The notes below the pieces were generated by a model, which was given only the letters and a program-made list of their open reading frames with translations, made no database searches and was not told the DNA's origin. Below are positions 1-22,200 of a stretch of DNA of 64,000 bases, in pieces. This DNA is from Alitta virens (Eukaryota > Annelida > Polychaeta > Phyllodocida > Nereididae): the NCBI GenBank assembly GCA_932294295.1, contig OW028575.1, positions 17,426,058 to 17,490,057 on the forward strand. Direction: 5' to 3'. The position numbers and the translations under genes are program-made. The first letter of the stretch is position 1; each line of letters begins with the position of its first letter.

Positions 1-3000
1 TAGGAATTATAAGAAATCCAAATTTTTTAAAATATCAATACAGCATTGCATCAAACGACAAGTTATATTCGGAGAAATACTGCATGGTCTCTGAAGGTAA
101 CTTGTGTTAGTTGCTTTGAACTGCATCACAGTTGCATCACTGATTCTTGTCACTGTCTGGTATTTTGGACTGTCTACAAACCGGTGTTATGGTGATTTGG
201 TTTTAAGCATGCATTTCCCTGACTGCGACAGTGCAGTTGTGTTGCTGTTGAAGTGTATTATTTTGATGCCGCTTCATTCAAATGAAGATATCCCTGTACT
301 GAGGGCCTGTAGTTGCGTGTAATTGGCAATTCTTTTGTTTATTATTACATATGGCTCCTGCCCTGTTTTAAGGGAAAATCCTCCCAGTTACTTGTGGATC
401 TGCCAAATTCTGCATTTCTCTACACCAAAAGCGTTTGCACGTGTATTCGCAGAGTGTTAATGATGTAACACGATGAGTGACTTCATTAGAGGTCTAACCT
501 GTGATGGCATGTCGGTATGCTTAGCAGGACATGTGTCCTGATTTTCCAGTATTAGACCATATTGAATTGGTTGATAAAGAATATATTTCAGGATCTTAGA
601 AGTTCTGTTACCATTTCATTATAGACAGTATACGAATAAGAACTTGCAATCAGTCTGTCTTGTTTTGGACTTTTGCTGCATTCTGACAAGTTTGTATTGT
701 ATATGTGTCTGAAATACTTCTTTAAATTAGCTTTAGACTTTGTTGTCAGGACCATTGATGCACACAACATTGTCTGAAACATTGACATCATCTGTCAATA
801 CTGTTACCTATAACTTTTTTTATAACAAGGACTGTTATAAATTGTCATGTATGTATATACTGTGGTCAGTTTAACACATCTTGTATTAATGGTCTACAGT
901 GATGTAAAAACGAAAATGGCTGTACAATATTTTGGGCACCTTTGAAATCTCAAGTTGTCTGTAAGAGGCAGTATGATGTTGCAAAGTTAGAGGTCGTACT
1001 GCATTACCCAATTCTAATTGAAATTTCCTCATTGATGCAATAACAGAGTCTTATCATATCACAAACTGTGGAGAAAAAATATCAGATGTTTTGGAATTCA
1101 CCAGTTACAACTCAGTATAAATTGAATGTGTAGTTGAAATACTTGTACATTGTATATATACAACGAATAAATCTATATCATATCTGTTATCTAGATTGTT
1201 TACAAGGTTTTTATATACTCATCTATTGAATATGTTCTGTGAAGCATAATCAAAATTATTAATGTGTTCACACCAAAACAATTTCGGTTGCATTACAAGT
1301 AATAGTACTGAGATAATTTTGCTGTACAAAGTAAGCTTTTCATGTCAGAATTGTTAACTATTATTAATGAATATTTAGTCTCAGGCTATTCAAGATCTCT
1401 TCATAAGCAATAACAGAATCGTTGAGTTGAAGAGTGAAGATGTTTGTCATAGAATACAAATGTTAGAAATAGAACTTTCTTAGAAGTTTGGATGTCTTTG
1501 AATTGTCAAAGTGTTATCAGTTAGCATATATATTTACTTTATGGGCACTAATATTAGAACATCTTAAGGGTCGAACCAACCATTGCATTGCAGCGCCACC
1601 TGTGTGCAAAGTAGGAACTATTTTTTTTCTGATAGGAAACCGACTTTCCTATCTATAAATGAATATAATATTTCCTGAACTGTTTACAACCCCAGATATT
1701 CAGTTCAAAAATGCTACACTGAACCTGCCAATTTATATATATTTGAATGTGGAGTCCTGAAACACAAATATATAATGTTTAAAATGTGGATCTGAATTAT
1801 ACTTATAAATTGCAAAAAAAGGCCACTTTTTTTTCTAAATAGACACTGTTTGGAGGCTGCAAATTTGTGAATACTTGTATATATCATAAAAAAACTAGAC
1901 AGAATTCTGTTCACTTTACAGCAGGAATGTCAAAATATGGCTTTGTTTGAGAAAATTTATTGTGAATTTGAAAAATTGCAACGCCAAACCCAGGGCTACA
2001 CTAGTGTTGTTTTGACTTTTGTCAGATAAATTTTGTAGTTAACTATTTAGCAAAATAATTTATTAGATATGAGCAGCAAGGTCAAACTAGTTTATGCTCT
2101 CATGAAGAACTATTTAGTAGCGATAGTAGATCGTTACTAAACAGCCTGTCATTCAGCTTGCAGTAATGTGATATCACAAAGCTTTTAGTGAACACTTACA
2201 CAAGCACAGGGCGTGGCAATGCAATGGTTGTTTCGACCCTAAAGTAATTATTGTAATATGTTAATCACGAGTTTGTGAAGAATTAAAGTTGACATTAAGA
2301 ACAATTTTGTTGGTGAAATACACAATAATCAATGCATTGTATTGCTCATTTTAACTTCAATAAGTAAAGCATGCGATTTACCATTTGCTGAAAACATGAG
2401 GTTGATTAGACAGCTAATTATTACTCAGTTTTTCACTTTTGTACTTCTGTGTTTAACATCCCTTTTAGACTGGATGCAATATTAGTATTTGGAAAAAATT
2501 ACATTGATTCAATTTGAAAAACCATGCTAGCAGATCCTGCAAGATAGGTTCAAAAGTCTGGCTTGGTTTCTAAATTGCCAACCACCCAAATTAATTTCAG
2601 TTAACTAATTTGTGGCGTCCTACAATGTAACAAAATGCTTCAATAATGATGATTTATTTTGCTGTTTTGAGGATACACCAGTATATTTTAGCCGTAGATA
2701 GTATTTTGCTTCCATAATAGTTACTGTGTGCCCAATATATTTTCTTACTTGAATTTTGCTAATATCTGTTCTTAATAACTGAGTTCTGCAACTGTACGAG
2801 TTATTATATTTATTCGTGAGCCTCAATCAAATTTTGTATGTTTGAAGTATTGCATGATAATTTTGTAAACTTAATCAATTAAAATAGGATTCAATATTAT
2901 ATTTCACTGCTGTATATAAATGTGTGCACATTTTTCTGTCATATTTTTTCATATAATGCATGCATGGAGCTGTTCAAAAATCAAAATGGACAGAAGTGTT

Positions 3001-3897
3001 ATCAATAACCCAAACCTCCTTTTTAAAACTGCTAAAAACACCTCTGTAACAGTTATCTTAGTTTCCTGTCTTTGGAATGATATTTTACCTTCTTCATGAT
3101 TGTTGTCATTCATTACTATGGCCATTTGGCAAACCGTGGTGTAAGTAATTACAATGGAAGCTTGAACTTATTGATTACTTTCCAAGCATGTAGCAGCATA
3201 AAATCAACAGGTATGAGAAATATGACAAAAACAAGTGGACGCTCATTTTGAATCCTATGTACTGTAGTTAATATGCATTGGGCAGCAATACACGCCACCA
3301 TGTCCATTTGAATATAGTTTACTTAATTCACATGATTCAGCACAAAATGAACTGGTGCTTTAAGATTTACAAAATATATTTGAATACATAATTTTATATT
3401 CAATTGCAGCAATGGTTGTGCATCATGAAATGTTGAATGATTTACTTGAATATGCCCTAGGCGTTAAGTTGTTGAGGAAATTGTTTGTAGTATATTTTTG
3501 TCATTGGATTGTTCTTGCCAGGCGGTTTATACATGTGTTTAATATATCCATGCATTACACCTTTATTTTGGTGTTTTTAATTGTGATATTATGTCCTTGG
3601 TAAGTTATTCTAATGATACACAAACCTGTATTGATTTTCATGACACTGAGGCATTGCACAATTAACAGAGTTAAGTAATATAAATCTCAAATAAAAATAT
3701 TGTTTTAGTAAAACTATTTATAGAATTTGTGATATTATTGGTAGAAATTGAGAAAAATTCGGTTATAATATTACCCTGGCAAATGAAGATCACTAAACTG
3801 TGGTAGACTATGTACTGACTCAAGTTACCAACTGTTTGAGTAGCTACAGAAATATGATCTTTTCTCCAACTGCTGAATTAGTTGTGTCGGTTCAAAT
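1..3897. other. AT-rich stretch without recognisable gene
   Basis: No ORF here resembles a known protein and none exceeds about 75 codons. The plus strand is T-rich and carries AATAAA hexamers near 1166 and 3690, so part of it could be the 3' UTR of a plus-strand gene lying left of the window, but nothing proves transcription. Confidence 0.4.
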
Positions 3898-3992
3898 GGG
3901 GAGATATCTCACTTCCCCGGGATTTGAACCTAGGACCCTCATGTATGATCACCAGCACTAGAGGCGAAGATGCTACCAACTGAGCTAACTAA
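3898..3992 (-). repeat. tRNA-like sequence, probably a SINE head
   Basis: Read on the minus strand this begins with a box-A-like TAGCTCAGTTGGTAGC and about 57 bases later has a box-B-like GGTTCAAATCC followed by CGGGG. Both internal pol III promoter boxes are therefore present. The box spacing is longer than in a class I tRNA and would fit a long variable arm or a degenerate copy. I could not close a clean acceptor stem, so a SINE head or tRNA pseudogene is more likely than a working tRNA. Confidence 0.5.
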
Positions 3993-4074
3993 AATTTCAG
4001 AAGAGTGTTGACAGTGAGTAGTACTGGTGAAAATTGTATTCCACTTCATACACTCAATGCTCATGATGCTAGTG

Positions 4075-4135
4075 GTCTGAAGCTAAGCCAGCTTGTATGA
4101 CCAGAGGCAGATGTAATAATGAGGCTTGGAGTCCA
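4075..4135 (+). repeat. Short interspersed repeat, copy 1
   Basis: The segment containing GTCTGAAGCTAAG, ATGACCAG and AGAGGCAGATGTA, followed by TAATGA, recurs in the same order at about 30805-30880 with small insertions. It lies just beside the tRNA-like head but on the upstream side of its minus-strand orientation, so it is probably a separate repeat. Confidence 0.45.
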
Positions 4136-4758
4136 CAGATCACGTTATAGCTGACACAAGTAACATTCTGATGATGTGCATTCACTGATAAATACATTCA
4201 GTTCTATAGCAGCCTGAAGGAATATTGATGGTACAGGATAAGGTAACATTTGCTAAAAAAGAAAAAAAAATGCTGTCGCATATTGGAACAGCATCTTCAA
4301 CTTCCACTTGTCAAAACTTCAGATTTATCTCAAAGTGAGGCTTCTTTGAAAATATAAGCATGATAAGCACACAAAACAAGCAGGAATATCTTTTCAAAAT
4401 TATCTTTTCACAAAAACACAGACAACAAACAGTAACTGACCAGACTTCAATACAGAAAGCCTTGCACACAATGTGAAGGCTCCACATCCAATGCTTGCTT
4501 GGAAGTACATTACAGTCACAAGATACAGCAAGACCAAACCACATTGAAGTATTGTACAAGATGATTTACAAGCCTTTGAATCTTGAAACAACAAAGCAGT
4601 GGCCATTAATGAGCCTGTCTTGCTCCTTTGTGAAAGTCATTCAGTCAAAGTGCTGCCTATCACTCATTCAACCAGTGTTATTGGACAGTTCATTCTTTGA
4701 ACCTGTTGGTCAATATGTTAGAAATTAGCAGGTGAATGCGACGCCGTGTTCAGCTTTG

Positions 4759-14812
<10,054 letters not shown>

Positions 14813-15263
14813 CTATAGCAATACGTCATTCACACAATTCTGCAAACGAGAAAGAAAACAACTTTTTTTAACTCACTTATCTGTCTCTTCCCTTGGAAGC
14901 TCTATAATGGAGTCAGCTGTAGCCACCCCCTCCAATAAAGTAAACATTCTAAAACTTCCCACCAAAAAAAAAGCACAAATCCCTGTTAATATTAATTATT
15001 AAGTGCATGGCGGGCAAACAGATTAGATAGATATTTTATTGACACATAAGTTTAAGTTTTTTTTTTTTTCTTGACACATGATTCATACAATTTTACACTG
15101 ATACATTCAATACAGTTATGCATATATACATAATCATTTTAATACATTCAGTGTCAAGAAGAGAAACAACAGTTAAAAAAAACTATATTAAGTTGCTTCC
15201 AAATACAAAATAATATAATGATATAATATAAACAGTAAATAAAGTTGCATATGACCTAATTAT

Positions 15264-15900
15264 TTAATAATATATAAATCTACATGACCATTTAATAATT
15301 CTCTGTTTTAAATTTACAAAAGCTTTAGCAAATGATGATACACAATTTTTCTGCTTTAACCTATCTATTAAATGCAACCATAAGTGCGGAGCTTGTCCTG
15401 AATAACTTTTATTATATTTTTCTATGGTATGTTGGGGTGCCCTCAAATTGTTTCTGTTTCTGGTGTAATAATCATGATCACTTATATTAAACAAATTAGT
15501 TATTCGCATTGGTAATGTCCCATTCATGTATCTAAAAGAAAACTTTAATAAAGCCGACCTTATTAGGTCCTCCATTACTAATAAATTTCCCTTCTTGTAA
15601 AACTGTGACAATCTGCTTCTTGGACCAACATTAAAGATTAACCTTATAGACTTGTTCTGCTGTTTTTTTATCTTTTTCAAACCTATGACTTTCAGCATAG
15701 GTCCCCACCCACTTGAAGCGTAACTAACATGACTCTGGATATTTACAAAATATATCAGTAATTTCATCTTTGATGGAAGCATATTTTTTATCATACTCAG
15801 GCTGTAATTTCCAGCTATCATTTTAGTCAATACATGTTTAACTTGCAAGTTCCATTCTAAGAATTCATCTGTGGTTATTCCAAAAAATCTAATATATTCT
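15264..15900 (-). pseudogene. LINE reverse transcriptase C-terminal fragment
   Basis: Continues the preceding fragment. EYIRFFGITTDEFLEWN matches the thumb-region pattern of non-LTR RTs (a frame reading vKFLGI-D--L-W). It is followed by LLIYFVNIQSHVSYASSGWG and a C-terminal segment ending with YYTRNRNNLRAP and a Trp-containing APHLWLHL block, the usual tail of CR1/Jockey-group proteins. The frame ends at 15264 before a short AT-rich 3' UTR. Confidence 0.8.
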
Positions 15901-15944
15901 ACTATCCCTATTGCTTTTTCACCTAATTTATTTGTTCCATAATA

Positions 15945-17003
15945 TCAATTTTTTTTTCTTTTTGGCTTAAATAGGATATATTTTGATTTATCTACATTAA
16001 GTATCAGAGAATTGCTATCAAACCAGTCACTTAAATTTTTTAAGTCAGCATTAACTTTTTGATATAAGAACTTGTTTTCTTTCACTCCATTTACTATTAT
16101 TTCATCAGATATATCATTCTTATTTGTCAATCCAGTTAATTTGTGCAAGATGTTCCAGATTTTTTTCTGTATTAGATCGTTGTAGTAGATAAATTTGGCC
16201 TTCCTTCTCAATTTGATAAACATATTACGATATTGCTTATAATTTTTAAACTCAAGACTATCTCGTGGTTTTCTAGCTACCTTCTTATACATCAAGTAAC
16301 ATTTTTGAGAAGATTTTTTTAATCCCTTAGTTAACCAAGGCTCATTAGATTTATATCTTGCAGGATTGAAATTTATTATTCGTTCTGGAGCATAGTAGTC
16401 CATTACTGTTTGTATTTCTGTGATCAACCTTTCACTACTTTCATGTACTGTCATGTTCTCGAGTTCATTCCAGTTTCTATTTCTCAAGCTAGCATTCATG
16501 TTTCTCAAAGCAGAATCGGTAATTTTGCGTAAAGTAAAACTTTGATTAACGCTAACTTCTGAGAGATTATCTTGAATAAGGGTTAGACACATATAGTGAT
16601 CTGATATATCAGTTTTAACTATGACTTAATATTCCGAATTCAGCATCTAAGTAAATGTTATCCATCACTGCATCAGCGTTGCACTGCTATGAGTTACTCT
16701 AGTAGGTTTGTAAATGAGATAATGTATTAATGTTATTATAAATTCATTAAAACTTCAGTATTAGCATGCAAGTTTATTTAGTCTAGGTTTTGATCTGTTC
16801 CAATGATTACCCTTTTGTGCTCTGATTTTATTCTACTGTTCTACTTACTATACTTTCATATTTCTCTAGAAACTCATTTTCACTAGTTCCAGGAACTCTA
16901 TACACTTCACCTACTACGATATTATGTCTACCCCTTTGAGGTATCTCGATGAAAATTGACTCAAATTTTCCTTCTTCAAATATAAAATGGTCTTCCTGAC
17001 CTC
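15945..17003 (-). pseudogene. LINE endonuclease tail and RT fragment with missing RT core
   Basis: Near 16985-16850 the minus strand reads an AP-endonuclease-like stretch (SIFIEIP, then NIVVGEVYRVPGT and FLEKYE). After stops, an open frame of 215 codons (16592-15945) holds the linker with WLTKGLKKS. It then passes directly from a spacer (IIVNGVKENK) to a sequence normally found after the catalytic site (DLKNLSDWFDSNSLILNVDKSK). The palm motifs with the catalytic YADD are absent, so the core appears to have been deleted without loss of frame. A stop cluster follows at about 15945-15900. Confidence 0.8.
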
Positions 17004-17028
17004 AAAAAAAAAAAAAAAAAAAAAAAAA

Positions 17029-17640
17029 GTTATATATGCGTAGGCCTATTATAAGTCAATGTGTTCTCTGCGATGCGGATAAGTTATTATCTAATAACAG
17101 GCTAAATCCGTTTTACTAACTTTTAGCCACTTAGTTTCACTGTGTGGCTAGATAGAGTATCAACTATCATACGCCATCTAGATATCTACATAATGTAGTG
17201 CGAGCTTACCTGCAAGGGCCCTGCCCAGAGTGCAAACTTTGATAATTAAACGGAAGTTAAAAGTCGTGACAACAAGTTCTGCATGTCGTTGAAGTATCAT
17301 TCACTAATACTGGTGTCCCTGATAACAAGTATGAACATTTTCTTGTTTTTGCTGAACAAATATTCCTTGTTAAAAACTTGTAAATTTCTTCCACGCGGGT
17401 TTCCAGTGACAACAAACATTTGCCTGCAGACAGTTGCTACTGTTGAGCTGCCTCGCCGATGTATCTAGGATGCAATGCTATCGTCAAATAAATAGCTTCT
17501 TCATGATATTAAAAGCCTGATAATATAAATTCATATTTAAAAAAAAACGAATTGAGAGTCCGATATAGATTCTAAATGATAATTTATAATAAAAAACCAA
17601 ACTTCTACATCTCTTTATTGGGGAAGCTGGTGAATAGACA
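17029..17640. other. Intergenic sequence without supported gene
   Basis: A short plus-strand ORF (17283-17468) has no recognisable features. Nothing else is supported. The stretch lies between the poly-A run and a CCAAT-rich block. Confidence 0.4.
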
Positions 17641-17745
17641 GAACAGCCAATCAAACCACGGCACTTGCACGTGTCGTCACCTGTCGTATTTAACGGCAGT
17701 GATTATTGGTTGCATGGAGCTACAGCAGCTGCTGATTGGTTTTTT
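17640..17745. promoter_or_regulatory. Promoter-like cluster of three CCAAT boxes and an E-box
   Basis: CCAAT occurs at 17647-17651 on the plus strand, and ATTGG (CCAAT on minus) at 17705-17709 and 17735-17739. A CACGTG E-box is near 17670. Three NF-Y-type sites within 95 bp are unusual in this AT-rich context. The block lies between the divergent kinase and Gln-rich genes, so it could serve either. No transcription start is proven. Confidence 0.35.
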
Positions 17746-18840
17746 GCCTGTGCATATATGTGTGTCCTTTAGATCTAGCTCTGTTAATAAATCAAAAACT
17801 TTACAAATGTACAGCAGCTGATTTGTTTATTCGTCCAATCTGTTTGCAGACGAAAATTACCATTATCTGGTTGCAGAAAACATTTTAAGAAACCCGAAGT
17901 AAAAAAAATAACTTTATTTCTTGATATCAACTTTTTACCACATGAAATGCAGGAAATTTAATATAATTATATTTTACAATAGTACCTCACAAATTCAAGA
18001 TACAAATACTTTTATCTTGCAGCTGAGGGTGTACCTTTTTATGGAATAAAGATATGCAGATTTGACGCCTGGTGCCTAAAAATAAAGGCACCGACGAGGG
18101 AGAGAGGCGACTGTCAAACAGACATAAATTAATGTTTACCAACCTGAAATATTTATTTAACAATCTGATATGGATTGCAAATGAATGATGGATTGAAGTA
18201 GCGTGCGATGAGTGCAGAAAGCTCGTTGGATAAGCATTCTGAGGTGAGGAATTTTGATGCCAATAAAGCCTTGATTGGAGACAAAACATGGAGCACTGCT
18301 GGCGAGATTGTGTATTTGCGGTCAAGTCGGTCAATCAGTGTGGCTATTACCCGTTAGAATTACATGACCTAAACGGAACTACTATTTTGGTTTAGTGACT
18401 TACTACATGGTCCAAATTTCTATTTTATTGACATTATAGCGTTTTGTAGTACTCAAGAAACCAGTCCCAGGTGGCCTTGTTCTCTCATGGACGTATCAGC
18501 TAATACTGACATTATACATTACTGTCTGGCTTTCGCACTGATATCGACTATGATCATGGTAAACTTATATAGCAGGGTATTTATGACTTCAGATAAGGTG
18601 TGGCAAACCCACCCTGAGCAATGTTTTGACAAGATACATTGTGATGGTGCTGATATTTGTCAGAATTAATTGTTATAATGCTCTTAAAGCATAGTTTATA
18701 AGTCTAATATGATAATGCAATGTGCATGAGAGGCCGCAGGAGGTGTGATTTACTAAAAATATAATTTGATGCCATTTTCATAGTTGCAATTCACCAGGAG
18801 CTCTCATGTAATTTATCTAATACGTAACATCTAGGCAACC
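17746..18840. other. Intergenic or 5' intron sequence, nothing recognised
   Basis: Contains a 115-codon minus-strand ORF (18334-17987) and a 60-codon plus-strand ORF (18487-18669). Neither shows a domain or compositional sign of coding. No 5' UTR exon could be identified. Confidence 0.4.
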
Positions 18841-19130
18841 AAAATCGCGATCGTTCCGCTTGAGCGGGGATATTACCGTGACACCCTTGGCCCAGCGCAA
18901 AGGCATTCTCTGTGACGTCATCAATACAAGTTTGTTGTGACGTTTTGGCCTATTTTCATCGTCGCGCATCATGACCTCATTACCGCGCATTGATTTCTAG
19001 TTTAATTAGGACAACAAAGTTCCGTCCGGTCATTTGAGAATAGCACGTCAGTAGATTTTTGGCCAATCTCTAGTCATAAAAGCCCTACGGGCGGCCCCTA
19101 TGGGGCCGCTCCTGCGGCCTATTATGAAAT
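18840..19130 (+). promoter_or_regulatory. GC- and CpG-rich block with CRE, upstream of the Gln-rich gene
   Basis: Local GC and CpG rise sharply (CGCGATCG, GTCGCGCATC, CCGCGCATTG). A perfect CRE TGACGTCA is at 18913-18920 and a half-site TGACGT near 18938. At about 19092-19108 a perfect palindrome CGGCCCCTATGGGGCCG could form a hairpin. It is 70-360 bp upstream of the acceptor for the coding exon, so it may be a promoter with a short first exon, or a repeat. I cannot tell which from sequence alone. Confidence 0.35.
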
Positions 19131-19201
19131 GAATAGTTTTGGATTAAAATTAATCATTAAACTGTATTTTTCAGGAGTGACTGCCAGGAGCCGACTCCTG
19201 A

Positions 19202-22200
19202 ATGTCTTTGAATCAGGCTGCTGAAAGCACTCTGGAGAGTGATATGTTAAAAACCATGCTATTGAAACAGGCCCAGCAGGGCCAGTCTAACACTGGTCAA
19301 CCTGCAGGCAGTGTTATGACACAAGGGACATCTCGGATTGGTATTCGTCCAGGGTTGATCAAGAGAGAACCTGGACAGCTTCCCCAGCCCCAACCAGCTC
19401 AGCCTCTTTCTCAACAGCAGGTATCGCAGTCTGGCTCTCCCAGCTTGCCACAACTGCAAAGTATAGCTAATCCACAGACTACAGCACAGCAGGGACAAAA
19501 TCCCATGAATGTTCTGGCATCTATGGCACAGTTTAACATGCAGCGACCGCCTATGAGTGCAGGCCAACCTCAGCAGCAGATGCAGCAGGGACAACAGCAA
19601 CCCATGACACGAGGCTCTTCCCCGCAGATGGCATCTGGGCAAGGTATGAGAATGCCACAGAACCTAACTCCTCAACAGCAAGCTATGATGATAAGGTATC
19701 AACAGCAAATGAGGCAACAGCAAATGCAGCAACTGCAACAACAGCAAATGCAAAAACAGCAAATGCAAAAACAGCAAATGCAGCAAGGGACGAGACCACA
19801 AGGACCTCATCCCGGTCAAATACTGAACAGACCCAGGATGCCAATTATTAAACAAGAACCCGGGTCAGGACCACAACCTCAACAAGTTCCGCAACAGAAT
19901 GTCTCGTCAGTTAACAGGGGACCTGCCCCTGCCAATGTAAGACCTCCCACTCAAGGACCCAGTGGGGTGCCGGCACCACATGCAGGTCCTATTAGGGGTA
20001 TGCCACCTGTACTAATAAAGCAGGAAGGTGTTCCAAATTCAGGACCTCAAAGACCATTTCATGGGATGGCAGGTGGACAAAGGTTTCCTGTTCAGGGCCA
20101 GATGATGGGTAACCAGCCGAGGCCAAATCAGCCTGGACAGCTACCTGGTAATCAGGGTAATCCTCAAACTCGTATGGTTCAACCTAATACAATAGGGCAA
20201 GGGCAACCTGTGCGACAAGTTGTGCCAAATCAGAGACGGGGTGGTAGAGGTCAAGTGAGAGCTCGAATGCCTCAACCCTCAGGACTTCAAATTGCTGGAA
20301 TGCCGAATAGACAGATGAATCCCATTGCTATGAGACTGGGTATGGTCCAAACTCAAATGAGAGGCAAGAATCCCAACCCTAACTTGCCTACTTCCCAATC
20401 ACAATCACAGTCCACTTCATTCATGCAGATGCTAACAGATGATTCTGATCTTATGAATTTGATGAGTTCTCAAAGTCAATACACAGGAGTTGGCGGCTTG
20501 GGTCAAAATACAATTTATACTTCAGCTGGGATCAGGTCACAAGCACCTCAAAACACAAACTCTGGCAACATGTCATTCATGCAGTTATTACTGAATGACT
20601 CTCGAACTCCACCTCCTGATCCTGACCAAAGGCAAAATTTTATGGTGGACCAACAACAGGTGCCAAATCAAATGAGAATGCCAATGCCTACCCCTCCCAT
20701 GAGTGACCCTATGTCTGGTTCACCCAGCGAATATGGCCCGAATCAGTCCAGCAGGGGTAACATGCTTCCAGTGAGCTCTGGAATTAATTCTATAATGTCT
20801 CCAAGTGGAATGCCATTCCAGTCTGGAGTTAGGGAGGAACAGTTGCCTCCGCCTTATCCTGGCAGTTCTGCCGTGCCCGCACAGCGTCCTGTTGGACTGA
20901 ATCAAGACAATTCCATGTATCCGTCATCATCATCTCAAGCGTTTTCAGGCCAGCAAGCTATTCCACAAATGGGGCAATCTCAGATGGGTCCCAATCAAAT
21001 GCAGATGCCTGGTGGGACCAACATACCCTTCAGTCAACATCAGCAACAGATGGGCAGCCAAGGCTTACAACCTTATGCTCCACAACCAGGTTTTCCTAAT
21101 CAACAACAAGGCTTCCCTAATCAACAAGTTTACCTAAATACCATGGGTTCTGTGCCGCCTAACGTTAATCAACAACTGACATATCCTGCCAACCTAGGGG
21201 CTGATCCGTTTTCTCCTAGCATTATTCCACCCAACAGAGACATCAGTCTCAATCCACCGCATGATGTGCGAATGCAAGGAGTGATGGATCGGGCAGGTGA
21301 ATATATGGATATGGATAATATGCATGAAGAAATGGTTGAACCAATTGTTATTGCTCCAATTGATGATAGGATTGCTTCGAAAATGGACCACTGCAGTGCC
21401 AGGCAAGACATGATGTCTTTGCAGAATATGGTAAATAGACTTGACAACCAGAGAAACAGTGCTGGTCTACCATTGAACCCAAATGTCTACTTACCACCAG
21501 TGGCTAGTCCCCAGAGCTGGGATCCACTTGACAATTCTGCTGAAAATCAATTGCCTGATGTTCAACTTGTCAGTGCGCATGGTGACTTCTACCGAACCAT
21601 TAACCAATGTGTTGAGGCGCCCCCACCTCCTCGTTCTAACCTCAGTGCCAAATCACACAAACTGTTGAAGTCCATGAAGAGGTTGAAGCTAGTGCTTAAG
21701 AAAATTGACTTGAAAGGAAGGACGTCTGTGAGGTTAGGACGCAAGAAATCCAGGCACAAAGAAAAGGAAAGAAGAAAGAAACACAGGAAAGAACGCAGAA
21801 ACAAGAAATGGCGTCACATTGATAGATCACATGTATATGAAAGGCGGCGGAAAAAACGCGAGAGTATTTCTGTGTCATCTGATAGTGAAACTGAAGATAG
21901 CGAATATGAAAGAAGAAGAAGGAGGAGACGAAAACATGCTGGAAGGCATAGAAAGAGGAGGTCACTCAGTAGCGATGGGTCATATGTCTCAGAAGATGAC
22001 TTGGACATGAACTTCAGACCTAAGAAAAGGAGGACAAGGGCTAAAAAACCTCAGTATTATTTGGGAAGTGATGATGAGTTTGAGTATGAAAGTTCCCTGA
22101 CTGGCTATATTTACAGTGCTGCTTTTGACATGTCTTCAACTGAAACTAGTCTGAGGAGTAAGTCTTTGTCCAAGAAGGACAGAGGTGAGAGTGATGTTGA

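Larger units (their letters stand above)
15050..17003 (-). mobile_element. Decayed non-LTR (LINE) retrotransposon, CR1/Jockey-like group
   Basis: On the minus strand, an endonuclease C-terminal piece, a linker and the C-terminal part of a LINE reverse transcriptase follow each other in normal order. The poly-T at 15057-15069 reads as the 3' poly-A tail of a minus-strand element. At the other end a 25-base A run (17004-17028) abuts the element's truncated 5' end; it is in the wrong sense for its tail and may belong to another insertion. Internal stops and frame breaks show it is inactive. It lies between the kinase gene start and the next gene, so it may be in an upstream intron or intergenic. 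Confidence 0.8.
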
